Shown: one piece after another, positions 8,062-15,662 of the stretch
Numbering within the stretch: the first letter of the stretch is position 1
Layout of the letters: every line of letters begins with the position of its first letter
DNA from: Nocardioides sp. URHA0032
GTDB lineage: Bacteria > Actinomycetota > Actinomycetes > Propionibacteriales > Nocardioidaceae
Assembly: GCF_000620645.1 (NCBI RefSeq)
Contig: NZ_KK211161.1
Span: 62,001 to 126,000, forward strand
DNA: 64,000 nt
Direction: 5' to 3'
Program-made: the position numbers and the translations under genes
The notes under the pieces: generated by a model
Database searches by the model: none
The model's input: only the letters and a program-made list of their open reading frames with translations
What the model was told of the DNA's origin: nothing

Positions 8062-9575
8062 CCGCCGGCACGCCTGCGCGCCCGGCCGCTGACAGCAGGT
8101 CCGGCGAGCTCGTCGCCCTGCGAAGTACGGCCGGCGTGGCGCTGGTGACCGCGACCGTGCTGGCGTCCATGGTGGGCTTCCTCGACGCGTTCATGGTCAA
8201 CGTCGCCGTCCCGGCGATCGCCGTCGACCTGGACGCGAGCGTGAGCCAGCTGCAGTGGGTCCTGACCGGGTACCTGGTCACCGTCGCCGCCCTGCTGCTG
8301 CTGGCCGGCTCGCTGGCCGACCACTTCGGCCGCAGGACCATCCTCGTCACCGGACTGCTCGTGATGCTCGTCGCCTCCGTGGGGTGCGCGGCCGCGGAGG
8401 GAGTCACGACGCTGGTGATCGCGCGCCTGGTCCAGGGCGTGGGCGGGGCCCTCGTCGTGCCCAGCAGCCTGGCCATGCTCAACGGGTCGCTGAGGACCGC
8501 GGACCGCGCCCGCGGCATCGGCCTGTGGGCCGGGCTGTCGACCTTGGGCAGCACGTTCGGCCCCTACGGCGGGGGCTGGCTCGTCGACCACGCTTCGTGG
8601 CGCTACGTCTTCCTGCTCAACATCCCGATCATCCTCGGCGCGCTCCTGGTCCTGACCCGCGTCCCGGAGCCGACGCGGACTCCCCGCCCGCTCTCCCTGG
8701 ACCTCCTGGGCGCCGTGCCCGCCGTCGCAGGGCTCGGTGGGGTCATCTACGCACTGACGGAAGGCCCCGAACGTGGCTGGGGCGACCCGCTGGTGCAGCT
8801 GGCCGCGATCGTCGGGATCGTGGGCCTGGCGGTCCTGGTCCCCCTGGAGCAGCGCCGGCGCAACCCGCTGCTGAGGACCGAGCTCTTCCGCTCGAGGCAG
8901 TTCGACGCGATCAACGGCGCGACCCTGCTGTTCTACGGCGCGCTCGCCGCGGCGAGCTACCTCGTCGTCCTGCAGTGCGAGCTCCAGCTCGGCTACAGCG
9001 CGACCGACGCCGGTGCGGCGCTCATTCCCGAGTCGGTCGTCTTCCTGCTCGTGTCGCCCTTCGTCGGCGGCCTGGTCAACCGGACCGGCACGCGGTGGCC
9101 GATGGCGATCGGCATCCTCATCGTGGCCGTGGGCTTCGTGTGGCTCTCCGCCGTCGAGCGCGGCGACTCCTATGCCAGTGCCATCCTCCCGGGTGCCGTC
9201 CTCTGGGGGCTCGGCATCGGTCTCGCGGTGGCCCCGCTCACCGCGGGCGTGCTTGCGGCGGTGGACGACGCCGACCTCGGCGAGGCCTCCGCCATCAACG
9301 ACGCCTCCTCGCGTGTCGGTGGTGTGGTCATGGTGGCTCTCGTCCCCGTGCTCATCGGCGCGGGCAGTGCACGCGGCCTCGCGGAATCGCTCCGAGACGG
9401 GTTCCCGGTCGCCATGTTGGTCATGGCCGGCCTGTGCGCGGCCGCCGCCGTGCTCACCGTCGTCTTCGTCTCCCGCGACCGGACGCCACACCGTCGGCTG
9501 CCGGCCGCGTCGCCGCGGGTCGCGGTCTGCCTGCTTCCAGACGCCGCCGTACGCACCGACAGGAGAACCCCGTGA
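8058..9575 (+). CDS. MFS multidrug transporter, DHA2 type
   Basis: 505 residues from ATG 8058, coupled by ATGA overlap. Fourteen-helix drug:proton antiporter pattern: MVGFLDAFMVNVAVPAIAVDL (motif D1), GSLADHFGRRTILVTG (motif A), RLVQGVGGALVVPSSLAML (motif B), GLWAGLSTLGSTFGPYGGGWLV (motif C). It exports small molecules across the inner membrane; substrate unknown. It lies in one operon with the isomerase-fold protein and the SDR, so it may export a product or toxic intermediate of theirs. Confidence 0.85.
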   Translation: MTAGTPARPAADSRSGELVALRSTAGVALVTATVLASMVGFLDAFMVNVAVPAIAVDLDASVSQLQWVLTGYLVTVAALLLLAGSLADHFGRRTILVTGLLVMLVASVGCAAAEGVTTLVIARLVQGVGGALVVPSSLAMLNGSLRTADRARGIGLWAGLSTLGSTFGPYGGGWLVDHASWRYVFLLNIPIILGALLVLTRVPEPTRTPRPLSLDLLGAVPAVAGLGGVIYALTEGPERGWGDPLVQLAAIVGIVGLAVLVPLEQRRRNPLLRTELFRSRQFDAINGATLLFYGALAAASYLVVLQCELQLGYSATDAGAALIPESVVFLLVSPFVGGLVNRTGTRWPMAIGILIVAVGFVWLSAVERGDSYASAILPGAVLWGLGIGLAVAPLTAGVLAAVDDADLGEASAINDASSRVGGVVMVALVPVLIGAGSARGLAESLRDGFPVAMLVMAGLCAAAAVLTVVFVSRDRTPHRRLPAASPRVAVCLLPDAAVRTDRRTP

Positions 9576-10312
9576 ACGACATCGAACCGACGCCCTCCCT
9601 CCAGGGCCAGACCGTCGTCGTCCTCGGCGGCAGCTCCGGGATCGGCCTCGAGACTGCACGCCTTGCCCGAAGCGCGGCGGCCGAGGTGATCGTGACCGGG
9701 CGCGACAGCGAACGGCTGAGGCAGGCAGGGGTCGAGCTGGGGGCGGTCCGCACGGCGCAGCTCGACCTCGCCGACGCGGCGGGCATCTCGGAGTTCTTCG
9801 AAGGCCTGTCCGCACCGGTGGACCACGTCCTGGTCACCGGCGGCGGCCCGACGTACGGCACGATCGCCGACCTCGACTTCGACGACGCTCGCCGGGTGCT
9901 CGACGAGCACCTTCTCGGCTCCCTCCGGGTGGCCAGGCACGCCGCGCACAGCGTCCGAGCCGGTGGTTCCCTCACCCTGATCACCGGGTCGCACGCACGC
10001 CGGCCAGGCCCAGGGTTGAGCATCGCGGCCATCGCGGCCGCCGCCGTCCCGGTCATCGCCGCGAACGCTGCCGTGGAGCTGTCACCCGTGCGCGTCAACG
10101 CTATCGCCGCCGGCTTCGTGGACACGCCGCTGTCAGCGCGACTGCTCGGTGCCGAGCTCGAGACCCGTCGAGCCGAGCTCCGGCAGACGCTCCCCATCCA
10201 TCGGGTGGTGAACGCAGCGGACGTGGCGGCAACAGCTCTGCACCTGATGACCAACACCGCGGTCACCGGGGCGACCTACGACGTCGACGGCGGTCAGCAG
10301 CTCATTCCGTGA
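9572..10312 (+). CDS. atypical short-chain dehydrogenase/reductase
   Basis: 246 residues, GTG start overlapping the MFS stop (GTGA). N-terminal Rossmann motif VVVLGGSSGIGLETARLA, then VIVTGRDSERL and QLDLADAAGI. The usual NNAG is replaced by VTGGGPTY, and the catalytic YxxxK is missing: after LTLITGSHARRPGPG comes SIAAIAAAAVPVIAAN. The C-terminal VRVNAIAAGFVDTPL and VTGATYDVDGGQQLIP are normal. The fold and NAD(P) binding are therefore likely but classical SDR chemistry is not. It closes the operon; about 375 bases without a gene follow. Confidence 0.8.
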   Translation: MNDIEPTPSLQGQTVVVLGGSSGIGLETARLARSAAAEVIVTGRDSERLRQAGVELGAVRTAQLDLADAAGISEFFEGLSAPVDHVLVTGGGPTYGTIADLDFDDARRVLDEHLLGSLRVARHAAHSVRAGGSLTLITGSHARRPGPGLSIAAIAAAAVPVIAANAAVELSPVRVNAIAAGFVDTPLSARLLGAELETRRAELRQTLPIHRVVNAADVAATALHLMTNTAVTGATYDVDGGQQLIP

Positions 10313-10687
10313 CGGGTGTCAGGGCGGCGTCCAGCACCGAACCGCGCAGCTGCCGGCGAGATGAGACGGGTCGGCACCTCGGTGAGCGCTCCGGGGACGC
10401 CCCACCTCGGCCGCGCGGGTGTACGTCGATCGCATGGGCTCCCGACCGACCAGCTCGATGACGCGCGCACCCGGCGCCGGCGGCCCGCCGTGCGGTTCAC
10501 TGGCTGCCCAGCCGCGGCGTCCTCGGCACGCGCCTCGGGTCGGGTGCCAGTGGGCGGCAGACCCCCCGGGGCCGGGGACCAGTGACTGCTACGGGCGCGA
10601 ACCCGACACGTGACGGAGGACGGTGGGCACGCCGCAGAGATCGAAGGCGGCGTCCTGGAAGCCAGCACCGACCAGTGGAGGGCCCCC
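10313..10687. other. non-coding gap with promoter element
   Basis: 375 bases between the SDR and the redoxin gene. No supported gene is seen on either strand. The last 110 bases hold one copy of the shared element and the likely promoter of the redoxin gene. Confidence 0.6.
10579..10600 (+). promoter_or_regulatory. shared stress-island element, copy 3
   Basis: CCAGTG at 10579-10584 and ACGGGCGCGA at 10591-10600, with the same 6-base spacing as at 7359. It ends 88 bases before the redoxin start. This copy faces a single gene, with no mirror half. Confidence 0.55.
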
Positions 10688-11290
10688 ATGCGTTCAGACA
10701 TCGTGCCGGGAGGGGTTTTCCCCGACTACCTGCTGCCCGACCACACGGACACACCACGGTCGCTCAGCGAGCTCCAAGGCGACGACCCGATGATCCTCAC
10801 CTTGGCGCGCGGGCACTACTGTCCCAAGGAGCACCAGCAGCACCTCGACCTGGCCGCCATGCAGCCCAAGATCGCCGTGGCCTACACCGGGATCGTCACG
10901 ATCGCCACCGACGAGCACCACACCCTGCAGGAGTTCAGGGCGTCGGTGGGCGCGGCGTGGCCGTTCCTGTCCGATCCGGGCAGGGTCGTGCAGAAGGACC
11001 TGGACATCCAGGAGTACACCGACCCGGAGCACGACCCGATGATCCCCCACACACTGGTCCTCAAGCCCGGGTTGGTGATCCACAGCATCTACAACGGCTA
11101 CTGGTTCTGGGGACGCCCGTCCGCGGCTGACCTCTGGCGTGACCTCAGGGCCGCCACCCGCGAGTCCAGGCCGGACTGGGATCTCGCTGCACCCGGGCTG
11201 CGCGAGGCATGGAGGACGGGTGACCTGTCTTCCTTTCACGGGTGGGACCGCCGTACGCCGGACGAGATCCGGGTCGCGCTCGGGCGCTGA
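10688..11290 (+). CDS. redoxin/AhpC-TSA-like protein
   Basis: 200 residues from ATG 10688, with GGAGGG close upstream. The thioredoxin-fold peroxiredoxin layout is visible: GVFPDYLLPDHTDTPRSLSEL, then LARGHYCPKEHQQHLDLA with the single candidate active-site cysteine, VTIATDEHHTLQEFRA, AAWPFLSDPGRVVQKDL, and IPHTLVLKPGLVIHSIYNGYWFWGRPS. It probably reduces peroxide or a disulfide using thiol donors; no resolving CxxC is present. The C-terminal tail (WDLAAPGLREAWRTGD) is an extension often seen in actinobacterial relatives. An element copy precedes it. Confidence 0.78.
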   Translation: MRSDIVPGGVFPDYLLPDHTDTPRSLSELQGDDPMILTLARGHYCPKEHQQHLDLAAMQPKIAVAYTGIVTIATDEHHTLQEFRASVGAAWPFLSDPGRVVQKDLDIQEYTDPEHDPMIPHTLVLKPGLVIHSIYNGYWFWGRPSAADLWRDLRAATRESRPDWDLAAPGLREAWRTGDLSSFHGWDRRTPDEIRVALGR

Positions 11291-11305
11291 GGGGAGATGA
11301 CACGG

Positions 11306-11653
11306 ATGACCATGCAGTTGGACGCGCCGATCGCCGCGGTCTCCGACATCCCGGCGGCGCCACGACAGGCCGGCCCGGCGCTGTTGCTCCTCCTCGCGAC
11401 CGAGGGCCTGACCGAGGAGTGGAGCCTTCTCGCGGCCGCGACGCTGGTCGTGGGCGAGGTGGTGGCCGGCTCCGAGATCGACGCCTTGGTGTCGGCGGGC
11501 GTCGTCAGGAGGCAGCACGGCACGGTCGTGTTGAGCGACGGCGGCACCCTGGCACGCCACGATGCGCTTGCTCTCGTGGTCCCCGGCCCCGCCGCGTCGC
11601 ACAGTGCCGGCCCGGTCACGCCATCACCGCCTTCCCGGGCGAGCTCGTCGTGA
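11306..11653 (+). CDS. small protein of unknown function
   Basis: 115 residues. ATG 11306 is preferred over ATG 11297 because GGGGAG at 11291-11296 is directly adjacent to the latter but 9 bases before the former. It has a short hydrophobic helix (GPALLLLLATEGL) and a Val/Ala-rich middle; the C-terminus is Pro/Ser-rich. No family is recognised. It lies 15 bases after the redoxin gene and probably shares its transcript. The odd tail could mean a decayed 3' end. Confidence 0.5.
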   Translation: MTMQLDAPIAAVSDIPAAPRQAGPALLLLLATEGLTEEWSLLAAATLVVGEVVAGSEIDALVSAGVVRRQHGTVVLSDGGTLARHDALALVVPGPAASHSAGPVTPSPPSRASSS

Positions 11654-11753
11654 GTTCGCTGATGCGCGCGCAGGTCGTGGCCCTGACCGACTGCGTCGTC
11701 GTGGTGACCGGCGCGCGCGCCGAGCCGTCGCGGTCAGCGTAGGAGGTGTCGAG

Positions 11754-12140
11754 GTGCAGGCGAACAGGACAGCCGTCGAGGAGCACTGGCGCGCATCGGA
11801 GCGCTCGGACAGTGCGACAGAGCACGCCATCTATGCGGACGACGCCCTGTTGGAGTACCAGCAGTCGGGTGAGCGGTTCCGGGGGCGAACCAAGATCGCG
11901 GCGCAACGGGAGGGCCACCCTGCTGACCGGCACTTCACCGTGCTCCGGATCATCGGCGTGGACGACCTCTGGGTCAGCGAGGTCGTCATCTCGTACGACG
12001 GCGTCCCGTCCTTCTCGGTCTCGATCATGGAGTTCCAGGAAGGAAAGGTCGTGCGCGAGACGCAGTACTTCGCCGACCCTTTCGAGGCACCGCCGTCGCG
12101 AGCGGCACTGACCGAGCATCCCACCTCCGGGCGGACCTGA
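11754..12140 (+). CDS. NTF2/SnoaL-like protein
   Basis: 128 residues from GTG 11754, chosen for the strong AGGAGG 8 bases upstream. It has a SnoaL-like fold signature: AVEEHWRASERSDSATEHAIYADDALLEYQQSGERFRGRTKI, IIGVDDLWVSEVVISYDG, and SIMEFQEGKVVRETQYFADPFEAP. Family members are cone-shaped alpha+beta barrels that bind or transform small hydrophobic molecules, or merely dimerise. No specific activity can be assigned. Confidence 0.75.
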   Translation: MQANRTAVEEHWRASERSDSATEHAIYADDALLEYQQSGERFRGRTKIAAQREGHPADRHFTVLRIIGVDDLWVSEVVISYDGVPSFSVSIMEFQEGKVVRETQYFADPFEAPPSRAALTEHPTSGRT

Positions 12141-12209
12141 GCCTTGGCTGGCGACGAGGACCTCCTGCGCCACGTGGGACGACCCGGGGGCCGGCCTGGT
12201 GGTGGACCC

Positions 12210-13130
12210 GTGAGCACCGAGAAGGTCACCCCTCCGCACTTCGGGATCCCGTTCGGCTTCGCCGGCCTCGCGGGCGCCTGGCGGCTGCTCGACTGGCGCT
12301 GGGCCCAGCCGGTCGCAGACCTGCTTGCGGGCTTCTCCGCAGTGGTGCTGCTGGTCCTCGTGACCCAGTGGCTGTCTCAGCTCTGGCGCCGCGACAGCCA
12401 CCTGGCGGTCGAGCTGCGGGATCCGGTGCAAGGTCCGTCGGTCCCGGTGTGCGCCATCACCGCGATGCTGCTGTCGGGCCGGCTGGTCGGGCTGCACCTC
12501 CTGGTGGGTCGGCCGCTCGTCGTCTGCTTCGCCGCTCTCACGCTCGCCGGTGGGTCGGCGGTCGTCGCCGCGTGGTTGCTCGCGAGGCTGCCTCTGCGCA
12601 GCTACCACCCTGGCTTCTACCTGCCGACAGCCGGCGGGTCCCTGCTCGCGGCACAGGCCCTGGGCGCGCTCGGCCACGGCACGACCTCCCGCGTCCTGCT
12701 CGGCGTCGGCGTCGCGTGCTGGCTCGTGCTCGGCGTCGTGACGACCGTGCGGCTGGTCGTCGCTCCTCTGCCGGCCGCGCTCCGTCCCGCCCTGGTCATC
12801 GAGCTGGCCGCGCCCGCGCTCGCGGCCAACACCTACCTCACGGTCAACGCCCGGTACGACGGATGGGCGGTTGCGCTGACGGTGCTCACCCTGCTGCTGG
12901 CGCTCGCGCAAGTGCCCCTGGCGCCCTACTACCGCGCTGCCCCGTTCGGCATCGGCCACTGGTCCGCCGGGTTCAGCTACGCCACCGTGGCCGCCCTCGC
13001 GCTGCGTTGGGTCGACCATGAGCAACCGCCCGCCGCGACCGTGTGGAGTGCCCTCACGATCACCTTCGCCACCGGAGTGCTGGCGGCGCTCAGCGTGGCG
13101 ACGCTAAGGGCGGATCGTCGTGCCCGTTGA
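12210..13130 (+). CDS. TehA/Mae1-like (TDT) membrane protein
   Basis: 306 residues from GTG 12210 (an upstream TTG at 12144 has no ribosome-binding site). About ten hydrophobic helices; FGIPFGFAGLAGAWRLLDW at the start and SYHPGFYLPTAGGSLLAAQALGALG in the middle match the tellurite-resistance/dicarboxylate transporter family, the fold shared with SLAC1 anion channels. It likely conducts a small organic or inorganic anion across the inner membrane. Its 3' end overlaps the carbamate kinase remnant on the other strand by 27 bases. Confidence 0.8.
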   Translation: MSTEKVTPPHFGIPFGFAGLAGAWRLLDWRWAQPVADLLAGFSAVVLLVLVTQWLSQLWRRDSHLAVELRDPVQGPSVPVCAITAMLLSGRLVGLHLLVGRPLVVCFAALTLAGGSAVVAAWLLARLPLRSYHPGFYLPTAGGSLLAAQALGALGHGTTSRVLLGVGVACWLVLGVVTTVRLVVAPLPAALRPALVIELAAPALAANTYLTVNARYDGWAVALTVLTLLLALAQVPLAPYYRAAPFGIGHWSAGFSYATVAALALRWVDHEQPPAATVWSALTITFATGVLAALSVATLRADRRAR

Positions 13131-13330
13131 ACCCGCCACGAGGCCGGCCGCATCCTCGAGCGCACCGATCACGGCGCGGTTCCCGGCGGCGCGGACGAAC
13201 CCGACGCAGGCCGCGACCTTGGCCCGCATCGAGCCGGCCGGGTAGCCGTCCGCGTGCGCATCGGAGACCCGGAGCTCGGGGAGTACCTGCGCAGCCCGTG
13301 AGCCGTAGCCGCTCATCACGCCGGCGCCGA
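13104..13330 (-). pseudogene. C-terminal remnant of carbamate kinase
   Basis: The minus strand encodes about 70 residues ending at 13104: VMSGYGSRAAQ..., then DGYPAGSMRAKVAACVGFV and AVIGALEDAAGLVAGSTGTTI, which match the last third of carbamate kinase (conserved FxAGSMGPKVEA and xxAxIxxLxxxxxxLxGxxGTxI). The N-terminal kinase body, including the nucleotide loop, is absent upstream; positions 13331-13574 hold no recognisable sequence. Truncation is clear, while the exact left edge is not. Carbamate kinase makes ATP from carbamoyl phosphate under anoxia, which suits the island. Confidence 0.6.
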
Positions 13331-13574
13331 GGGCAGACCGAACCCGCGGCTGCTCTCTTCCGGTACTGAGGTGAGGGCCATGGGCGCTCCTCGCAGGTGA
13401 CTGGGAACCGAGAACGACCACCGACGCAGCCACGTCACGCCTCGCGAGCCGACCAGGGCGTCGACCGCCACCGGAGCTGGACCATCGGTGCCCAGGGACG
13501 CCGTTATCGATGCGCGATCGAGTGCGACGGGCTTCGCGTTCACAACTCCCAGCGAAGGACCAGCAGCGCTCGGC

Positions 13575-14318
13575 TCACACGCTGCCCCTCGACTGGTTCG
13601 CCACCGGCCCGGCGGAGCTCAGGTCCAGCGGGACAGCGAGCGCGGAGGCCGACCGGGCACGAATCCCGCCCCAGAGAGTCAGAGCTCCGAGCAACAAGAC
13701 CGGTGCCATGGCCGCGTCGGACCACGGGGCTGTGTCGTACGAGGCGTACCCGCCGCTCGCAACCGGCCCGAGCACGAGCAGCACGGGAAGCGGCGTGGAA
13801 CAGCCGACCACGAACGCGGTCGCGACACCCCAACCAGAGCGTCGGCCGGGAGCTCGAGCCGCCTCCACGCATGCCCCGAGCGTGAGCGCCACAGGCCACA
13901 ACAGCACCCACACCAGCGCGGCCGCTGGAGTCAGGGCCGACGAGACCACATCGCCCCGCATCCCCGAGCGGAGCCCTTCAAGCCCGAGCAGCACCAAGCT
14001 CGCTGCCGGGGCGACGGCCAAGGCCCACCTGAGAACCCGATGTAGCGACGGCGCAAGTAGCGCCGGGAGCAGCAAGGCCACGCCGGCCAACAGCAGCATC
14101 CCGATCCCGGACAGTTCCGCGGCACGCCCGACCGGAGACCATGGGTCGCCCGGCACGAGGAAGTCGTACCTGTGGTCTTGCAGCGGGAGGCACCCACGGT
14201 CGTTGAACTGCCCCCACCTGCATTCGGGCCACCAGCGCTGCCAGGCTGCCGCATAGGCGAAAGCGGCAGCAGCGGCGAGCAGTACGGACGCCGCCGCCCG
14301 AGTCGCTCTGTCCGCCAT
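13575..14318 (-). CDS. integral membrane protein, unknown
   Basis: 247 residues from ATG 14318 (MADRATRAAASVLLAAAAAFAYAAAW). Five or six hydrophobic segments, one extracytoplasmic loop with two cysteines near residues 30-45 (PECRWGQFNDRGCLPLQDH), and a C-terminal helix before a polar tail. No family is recognised. An in-frame extension upstream to 14486 is Pro/Gly-rich and unlikely to be translated. No clear ribosome-binding site precedes 14318, so the start is uncertain. Confidence 0.65.
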   Translation of the reverse strand: MADRATRAAASVLLAAAAAFAYAAAWQRWWPECRWGQFNDRGCLPLQDHRYDFLVPGDPWSPVGRAAELSGIGMLLLAGVALLLPALLAPSLHRVLRWALAVAPAASLVLLGLEGLRSGMRGDVVSSALTPAAALVWVLLWPVALTLGACVEAARAPGRRSGWGVATAFVVGCSTPLPVLLVLGPVASGGYASYDTAPWSDAAMAPVLLLGALTLWGGIRARSASALAVPLDLSSAGPVANQSRGSV

Positions 14319-14752
14319 GGTCCGAGGGGAGCACGGCCAAGCGAGTCCGGGCATCCCCACATTGGCGGAGATACCGGGGACACGTGACGCGCCGCCCGCC
14401 GCGCCTGTCCTCCCTGACGCCGGTGTCGGTGTCCTCGCCACGGCGACCGTCCGTTGGACCGGCTGGCCCGGTCGATCCGACCGCATCTCCCGTCACCGCG
14501 CGGGGCGGCTTCCAAGCCGGGCTACGAGGGCGACGCGGCGGCATCGACTCGATTGAGGACTTCGGCCGCCGCGACCGTCAGCGGCATGCGCTCCTGCTCC
14601 ACGCGGTGGAGCTCGTCCCGATCTCAATCGCTGCCCGCGAGGACCTTCGCCAGGCCTTGTCGGGTGTGCAGCCACTTCGCGTGCGTGCCCGTGGAGGCGC
14701 CTGTCGGAAGCGAACCGATGGTCTTCTCTCACGAGGGAATGGCGCAGCGAAC
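14319..14752. other. gap without a supported gene
   Basis: Between the membrane protein and the tmRNA terminator region. Open frames on both strands are short, of biased composition and resemble no family I know. Nothing can be supported here. Confidence 0.5.
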
Positions 14753-14782
14753 CGGAGCCGAGGCCAGAAGGCCTCGGCTCCG
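14753..14782 (-). terminator. hairpin downstream of ssrA
   Basis: A perfect 13-bp stem with a 4-base loop (CGGAGCCGAGGCC, AGAA, reverse complement), lying 47 bases past the tmRNA CCA end. No strong U-tract follows on the minus strand, as is common for actinobacterial terminators. Confidence 0.65.
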
Positions 14783-14828
14783 ATTTCGCGAAGGCGTGCA
14801 GCCTTTTCGCTGAAACCCCTCTGTCTGT

Positions 14829-15198
14829 TGGTGGAGCTGCGGGGAATCGAACCCCGGTCCTCGAGCGTCGAACCAGGTCTTCTCCGGGTGCAGTCCGCGA
14901 TGTCGTTTTCTCAGCCCCGGGACTCGCACGGACACGTCCCCGACAGGCTCAGTCACGGAATAGTCCCGCTCACCCTCCGCGACACGGAGTGAGCAGCAAG
15001 TCTCCTAGATGACGCCAGGGTCCGGGACGGAGACGGATGCCCGGTCTGACGCTTCGATCACCGCTCAGGCGGCGAGAGCGAAGGAACTGCGCTTAGCGTT
15101 GGCAGTTATTGGTTTCCAGCGATCGTTTACGAGATGACGCTGGCTCCTCGACCCGCTTCCCCTGGAACTAACGTCCCAAGTCGAAACCGATCAGCCCC
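14829..15198 (-). ncRNA. ssrA: transfer-messenger RNA
   Basis: About 370 nucleotides. The 5' end GGGGCTGATCGGTTTCGACT and the 3' end with GGTTCGATTCCCCGCAGCTCCACCA (CCA at 14829-14831) form the Ala-tRNA-like domain. The tag reading frame gives AANAKRSSFALAA followed by TGA, the normal actinobacterial degradation tag. It rescues stalled ribosomes together with SmpB, encoded 2.4 kb away on the same strand. Confidence 0.97.
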
Positions 15199-15320
15199 TC
15201 TTGAGTTGTGTCACCAGTCTACTGGTCCCAACAGGCGGCCGGCATCAGGGATTCCCACCGAGGCCCGCGCCGGCTCGACGGCCCACGCCACGCCCGGCCG
15301 CGATCCGTGGTCCCCGGAGC

Positions 15321-15608
15321 TCATCTGCGCCAGGTGAGGTTGCCGTCGAGGAACGTGTGCACGAAGCCGCAGGACTGGCAGATGGCTCCGTCGCCGGAGC
15401 GGTTGGCCCAGTCCAGGTCCATGAAGCTCATCCCGGTGGTGTTCATCTTCACCTCGCGGCGGGCGAACCGGACCCCGCCGCAGACCAGGCAGGAGAGCAC
15501 CTTGCCGTTCCCCAGGACCACGTCTCCGTCGGGCTGGGCCGCACCGCCCCCACCCAGTCCTTCGAGCAGGGCCGGGTCGTCCCTCAGCTGGTCGTACTCC
15601 CTCGTCAT
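15321..15608 (-). CDS. small zinc-ribbon-like protein
   Basis: 95 residues from ATG 15608. Two CxxC knuckles (SCLVCGGVRF and AICQSCGFVHTF) about 37 residues apart predict a single zinc site. The N-terminal third is Gly/Asp-rich and probably flexible. The pattern NGKVLSCLVCGG...FARREVKMNTTG...FMDLDWANRS is seen in short conserved proteins of unknown role. It stands alone between tmRNA and the fusion protein gene. Confidence 0.7.
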   Translation of the reverse strand: MTREYDQLRDDPALLEGLGGGGAAQPDGDVVLGNGKVLSCLVCGGVRFARREVKMNTTGMSFMDLDWANRSGDGAICQSCGFVHTFLDGNLTWRR

Positions 15609-15662
15609 GACGGGAGGTCTACCCCGTTCCGGGCCTCCTCGAACGGAGGCAGGTCCCCGGCG

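Noticed and set aside
7467..9815. A 782-codon open frame on the minus strand opposite the MFS and isomerase genes
   Set aside because: Same reason: mirror of strongly supported coding sequence, extreme composition, no domain.
2785..10600. Calling the shared element a DosR/DevR box
   Set aside because: Only the core GACCAGTGGTC at one site resembles it, with a 5-base instead of a 4-base centre; kept as an unnamed element.
11297..11305. ATG 11297 as start of the 115-residue protein
   Set aside because: GGGGAG directly touches it, leaving no spacing, while ATG 11306 has ideal spacing from the same site.
14319..14486. N-terminal extension of the membrane protein to 14486
   Set aside because: Pro/Gly/Arg-rich, no conserved feature, and the basic-hydrophobic start at 14318 is a normal membrane protein N-terminus.
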